A DNA stretch of 7,158 nucleotides, from contig PAUJ01000016.1 of the NCBI GenBank assembly GCA_002713705.1, positions 40,275 to 47,432 of the forward strand, written 5' to 3'. Below are positions 5,567 to 7,158 of the stretch, one piece after another (position 1 is the stretch's first letter; each line of letters begins with the position of its first letter). The notes under the pieces were generated by a model. The model was not told where the DNA came from. It made no database searches and worked only from the letters and a program-made list of their open reading frames with translations. The translations under genes and the position numbers were made by a program. This stretch comes from Flavobacteriaceae bacterium (GTDB taxonomy: Bacteria; Bacteroidota; Bacteroidia; Flavobacteriales; Flavobacteriaceae).

Positions 5567-6556
5567 ATGAAAATAGCAGTTGTTGGAGCTACCGGAATGG
5601 TAGGAACTATTATGATTAAATTATTGGAAGAGCGTAATTTTCCTGTTTCAGAAATATTATTAGTAGCTTCTGAAAAATCAATAGGAAATAAATTATATTT
5701 TAATGGAAAGACGATAAAAGTAATCGGTTTAAAAGACGCTTTATTTAAAAAGCCTGAGATTGCTATATTTTCCGCTGGTAGCACTATATCTTTAGAATGG
5801 GCTCCTAAATTTGCGGAAGTAGGTACGACAGTAATTGATAATTCATCAGCTTGGAGAATGGATTTATCGACGAAATTAGTGGTGCCAGAAATTAATGCTT
5901 CCACATTAACTGCCAATGATAAAATCATTGCCAATCCTAACTGTTCTACTATTCAATTGGTCATGGCATTAGCGCCTCTTCATGAAAAATACAGAATGAG
6001 ACGGGTAATTATTTCAACATATCAATCGGTTTCTGGTACTGGAAAGAAAGCGGTTAATCAATTAGAAAATGAGATCAGTGGAGTTCAGTCCGAAATGGCT
6101 TATCCATATCCAATTCACAAAAATGCGCTTCCTCATTGTGATGATTTTGAAGAAAATGGTTATACAAAAGAAGAAATGAAATTGGCTCGTGAGCCTCAAA
6201 AAATATTAAACGATCGAAGCTTTTCAATTTCTGCAACTGCTGTTCGAATTCCTACTGCAGGGGGTCATAGCGAATCTGTAAATGTTGAGTTTAAAAAAGA
6301 CTTTGAGATTAACAATGTTAGAAAGATTCTTCATGAAACCCCGGGGCTAATTGTTCAAGATAATCCAGATACAAATACCTATCCAATGCCAATTTATGCC
6401 AATGGTAAAGATGAAGTTTTTGTTGGTAGAATTCGAAGAGATGAAACACTAGAAAAAACCTTAAATATGTGGATTGTTAGTGATAATTTAAGAAAAGGAG
6501 CCGCAACAAATGCCATCCAAATTGCTGAATATATAATTGATAAAAAGTTTATTTAA
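5567..6556 (+). CDS. asd: Aspartate-semialdehyde dehydrogenase (Asd)
   Basis: Asd reduces aspartyl-4-phosphate to aspartate-4-semialdehyde with NADPH, the branch point to diaminopimelate/lysine, threonine and methionine. At 329 residues it has normal length. The N-terminal Rossmann domain has VVGATGMVG (5-13); the phosphate site includes IDNSSAWRMD (90-99, with R97); the nucleophile is C126 in ANPNCSTIQL; Q153 sits in STYQSVSGTGK (150-160); and the base H234 lies in VRIPTAGGHSES, with R227. The EEMK motif (202-205) supplies a further substrate contact. The short form of the helical insertion fits the class found in Gram-positives and Bacteroidota more than the E. coli class. The ATG at 5567 starts directly with the Rossmann strand MKIAVVGATG. 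Because a strong terminator separates it from mscL, it is probably transcribed alone, from the promoter at 5481-5513, and perhaps controlled by the repeat at 5543-5559. Confidence 0.96.
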   Translation: MKIAVVGATGMVGTIMIKLLEERNFPVSEILLVASEKSIGNKLYFNGKTIKVIGLKDALFKKPEIAIFSAGSTISLEWAPKFAEVGTTVIDNSSAWRMDLSTKLVVPEINASTLTANDKIIANPNCSTIQLVMALAPLHEKYRMRRVIISTYQSVSGTGKKAVNQLENEISGVQSEMAYPYPIHKNALPHCDDFEENGYTKEEMKLAREPQKILNDRSFSISATAVRIPTAGGHSESVNVEFKKDFEINNVRKILHETPGLIVQDNPDTNTYPMPIYANGKDEVFVGRIRRDETLEKTLNMWIVSDNLRKGAATNAIQIAEYIIDKKFI

Positions 6557-6699
6557 AAATAGCTTAAATTATATTTTCTGTTTCTGTTAGATGTAAATAA
6601 GCAAAACAAGGGTTTTTAAAATACATTAGATTAAACATATTATTAGTTGAAATCAAGCATGCTAAACATAATTAGATTAGCCAAGTAATTACTTTGTTT

Positions 6700-7158
6700 T
6701 CATTTTCTTATTTTTGAAATATTTTCTATTTTATATTGCTGATATAAAAGAATTAAACCTATAATTGGTATAAAAACATCACTCCAAAAAATAATCCCTG
6801 CATTACCTGGATTAAAATTATGTTCAGTAATCATTTGATAAATATGTCCTCCAGCAGCGCCCCACAAAAAACAAGCTGGACCAATAATACCGGCAGTTCT
6901 AAAACTAATATTTGATTTAAAAGCTATAAAACCAATAACTGCAAAACCCAAGCTAGCAAAACCTACCTCTAATTGAAAAGGGCTATTTTCCCAACCTATA
7001 AAAGAAGCGGACTTCGCTGAAAAAAATACGTGCATAATAAAATTATACAAAAAACTTATTCCAATATTAAATAGAAAGTAATATGAAAATAAAGCTTCAA
7101 TTATATGTTTTTTTGTTAATGATTGCTTTTTTATAATTAGGCTTACAACAGAAAAAAT
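6700..7158 (-). CDS. DUF6790-like multi-pass membrane protein (N-terminus cut by window edge)
   Basis: The frame is open from the right edge to a TGA at 6700-6702 and encodes 152 visible residues. A shorter reading starting at TTG 7050 (L37 here) is unlikely: the sequence upstream of it, KKHIIEALFSYYFLFNIGISFLYNF, is plainly coding and membrane-spanning, and no in-frame ATG lies upstream of it, so the true start is beyond the window, probably by few residues. Hydrophobic segments are at about 1-9 (remainder of a first helix), 21-46, 64-82, 88-108 and 122-140, followed by a basic tail. Recognisable blocks are FIGWENSPFQLEVGFASLGF (53-72), GPACFLWGAAGGHIYQM (93-109) and HNFNPGNAG (113-121). These resemble the family labelled DUF6790, small inner-membrane proteins with no known function; the conserved H105 within a membrane segment is notable. 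The gene converges on asd with 143 bases between them. Confidence 0.75.
   Translation of the reverse strand: MFSVVSLIIKKQSLTKKHIIEALFSYYFLFNIGISFLYNFIMHVFFSAKSASFIGWENSPFQLEVGFASLGFAVIGFIAFKSNISFRTAGIIGPACFLWGAAGGHIYQMITEHNFNPGNAGIIFWSDVFIPIIGLILLYQQYKIENISKIRK

Noticed and set aside
5563..5934. Minus-strand 123-codon open frame
   Set aside because: It is antisense to the asd N-terminal domain, which has clear catalytic motifs.
6557..6699. Short repeats (ATTAGATTA at 6625 and 6671, TAAACAT at 6632 and 6663) and a GCTTA/TAAGC pair in the asd downstream gap
   Set aside because: They are short, AT-rich and loosely arranged; the only stem has 5 bp with a 31-base loop, so it is not a credible terminator or array.
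1..7158. Mobile element, CRISPR array, tRNA/rRNA, toxin-antitoxin or defence system
   Set aside because: I saw no transposase or integrase motifs, spaced direct repeats, cloverleaf-like sequence or atypical gene cluster; the space is filled by housekeeping genes with short gaps.

Overview
The window is an AT-rich stretch of ordinary chromosome that looks like a member of the Bacteroidota, most likely Flavobacteriaceae. The grounds are the protein variants (RsmI opening MGKLYLVPTPIGNL, thymidine kinase with CTRTG in place of a CxxC zinc site, alanine racemase with VKAFAYGSD and ISQRVKRVF), the lack of Shine-Dalgarno-like sequences before most starts, and promoter-like sites of the Bacteroidota TTTG / TAnnTTTG type. 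The lineage is inferred from remembered family sequences, not from a search.

Left half (1-3056), all on the minus strand. Reading in the direction of transcription, the order is an uncharacterised 246-residue protein (2316-3056), rsmI (1640-2311), an OsmC/Ohr-family protein (1138-1557) and the first 349 residues of recJ (1-1049), which runs off the left edge. The 246-residue gene and rsmI are separated by only 4 bases and look translationally coupled. OsmC and recJ each have 80-90 base gaps before them that could hold their own promoters.

Right half (3156-6556), all on the plus strand: tdk, alr (3 bases after tdk), mscL (70 bases after alr), a strong intrinsic terminator, then asd with its own promoter-like sequence and an inverted repeat just before the start codon. 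The two halves diverge from a 99-base intergenic region (3057-3155) that holds an inverted repeat. At the right edge a minus-strand membrane protein of the DUF6790 type (6700-7158) converges on asd and is cut by the window end. The 143 bases between asd and that gene (6557-6699) show no hairpin terminator and no gene.

The genes serve housekeeping tasks: DNA repair (RecJ), 16S rRNA methylation (RsmI), thymidine salvage (Tdk), D-alanine and diaminopimelate/threonine/methionine precursors (Alr, Asd), osmotic safety (MscL) and probably peroxide or thiol chemistry (OsmC family). Alr and Asd both feed peptidoglycan synthesis. I found no mobile element, CRISPR array, RNA gene, toxin-antitoxin or defence module, and no evidence of an undescribed multi-gene system. 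The points most worth a second look are the uncharacterised protein coupled to rsmI, the operator-like repeats before asd and in the divergent region, and several substitutions at functional sites of Tdk, Alr and MscL that are probably lineage-wide.
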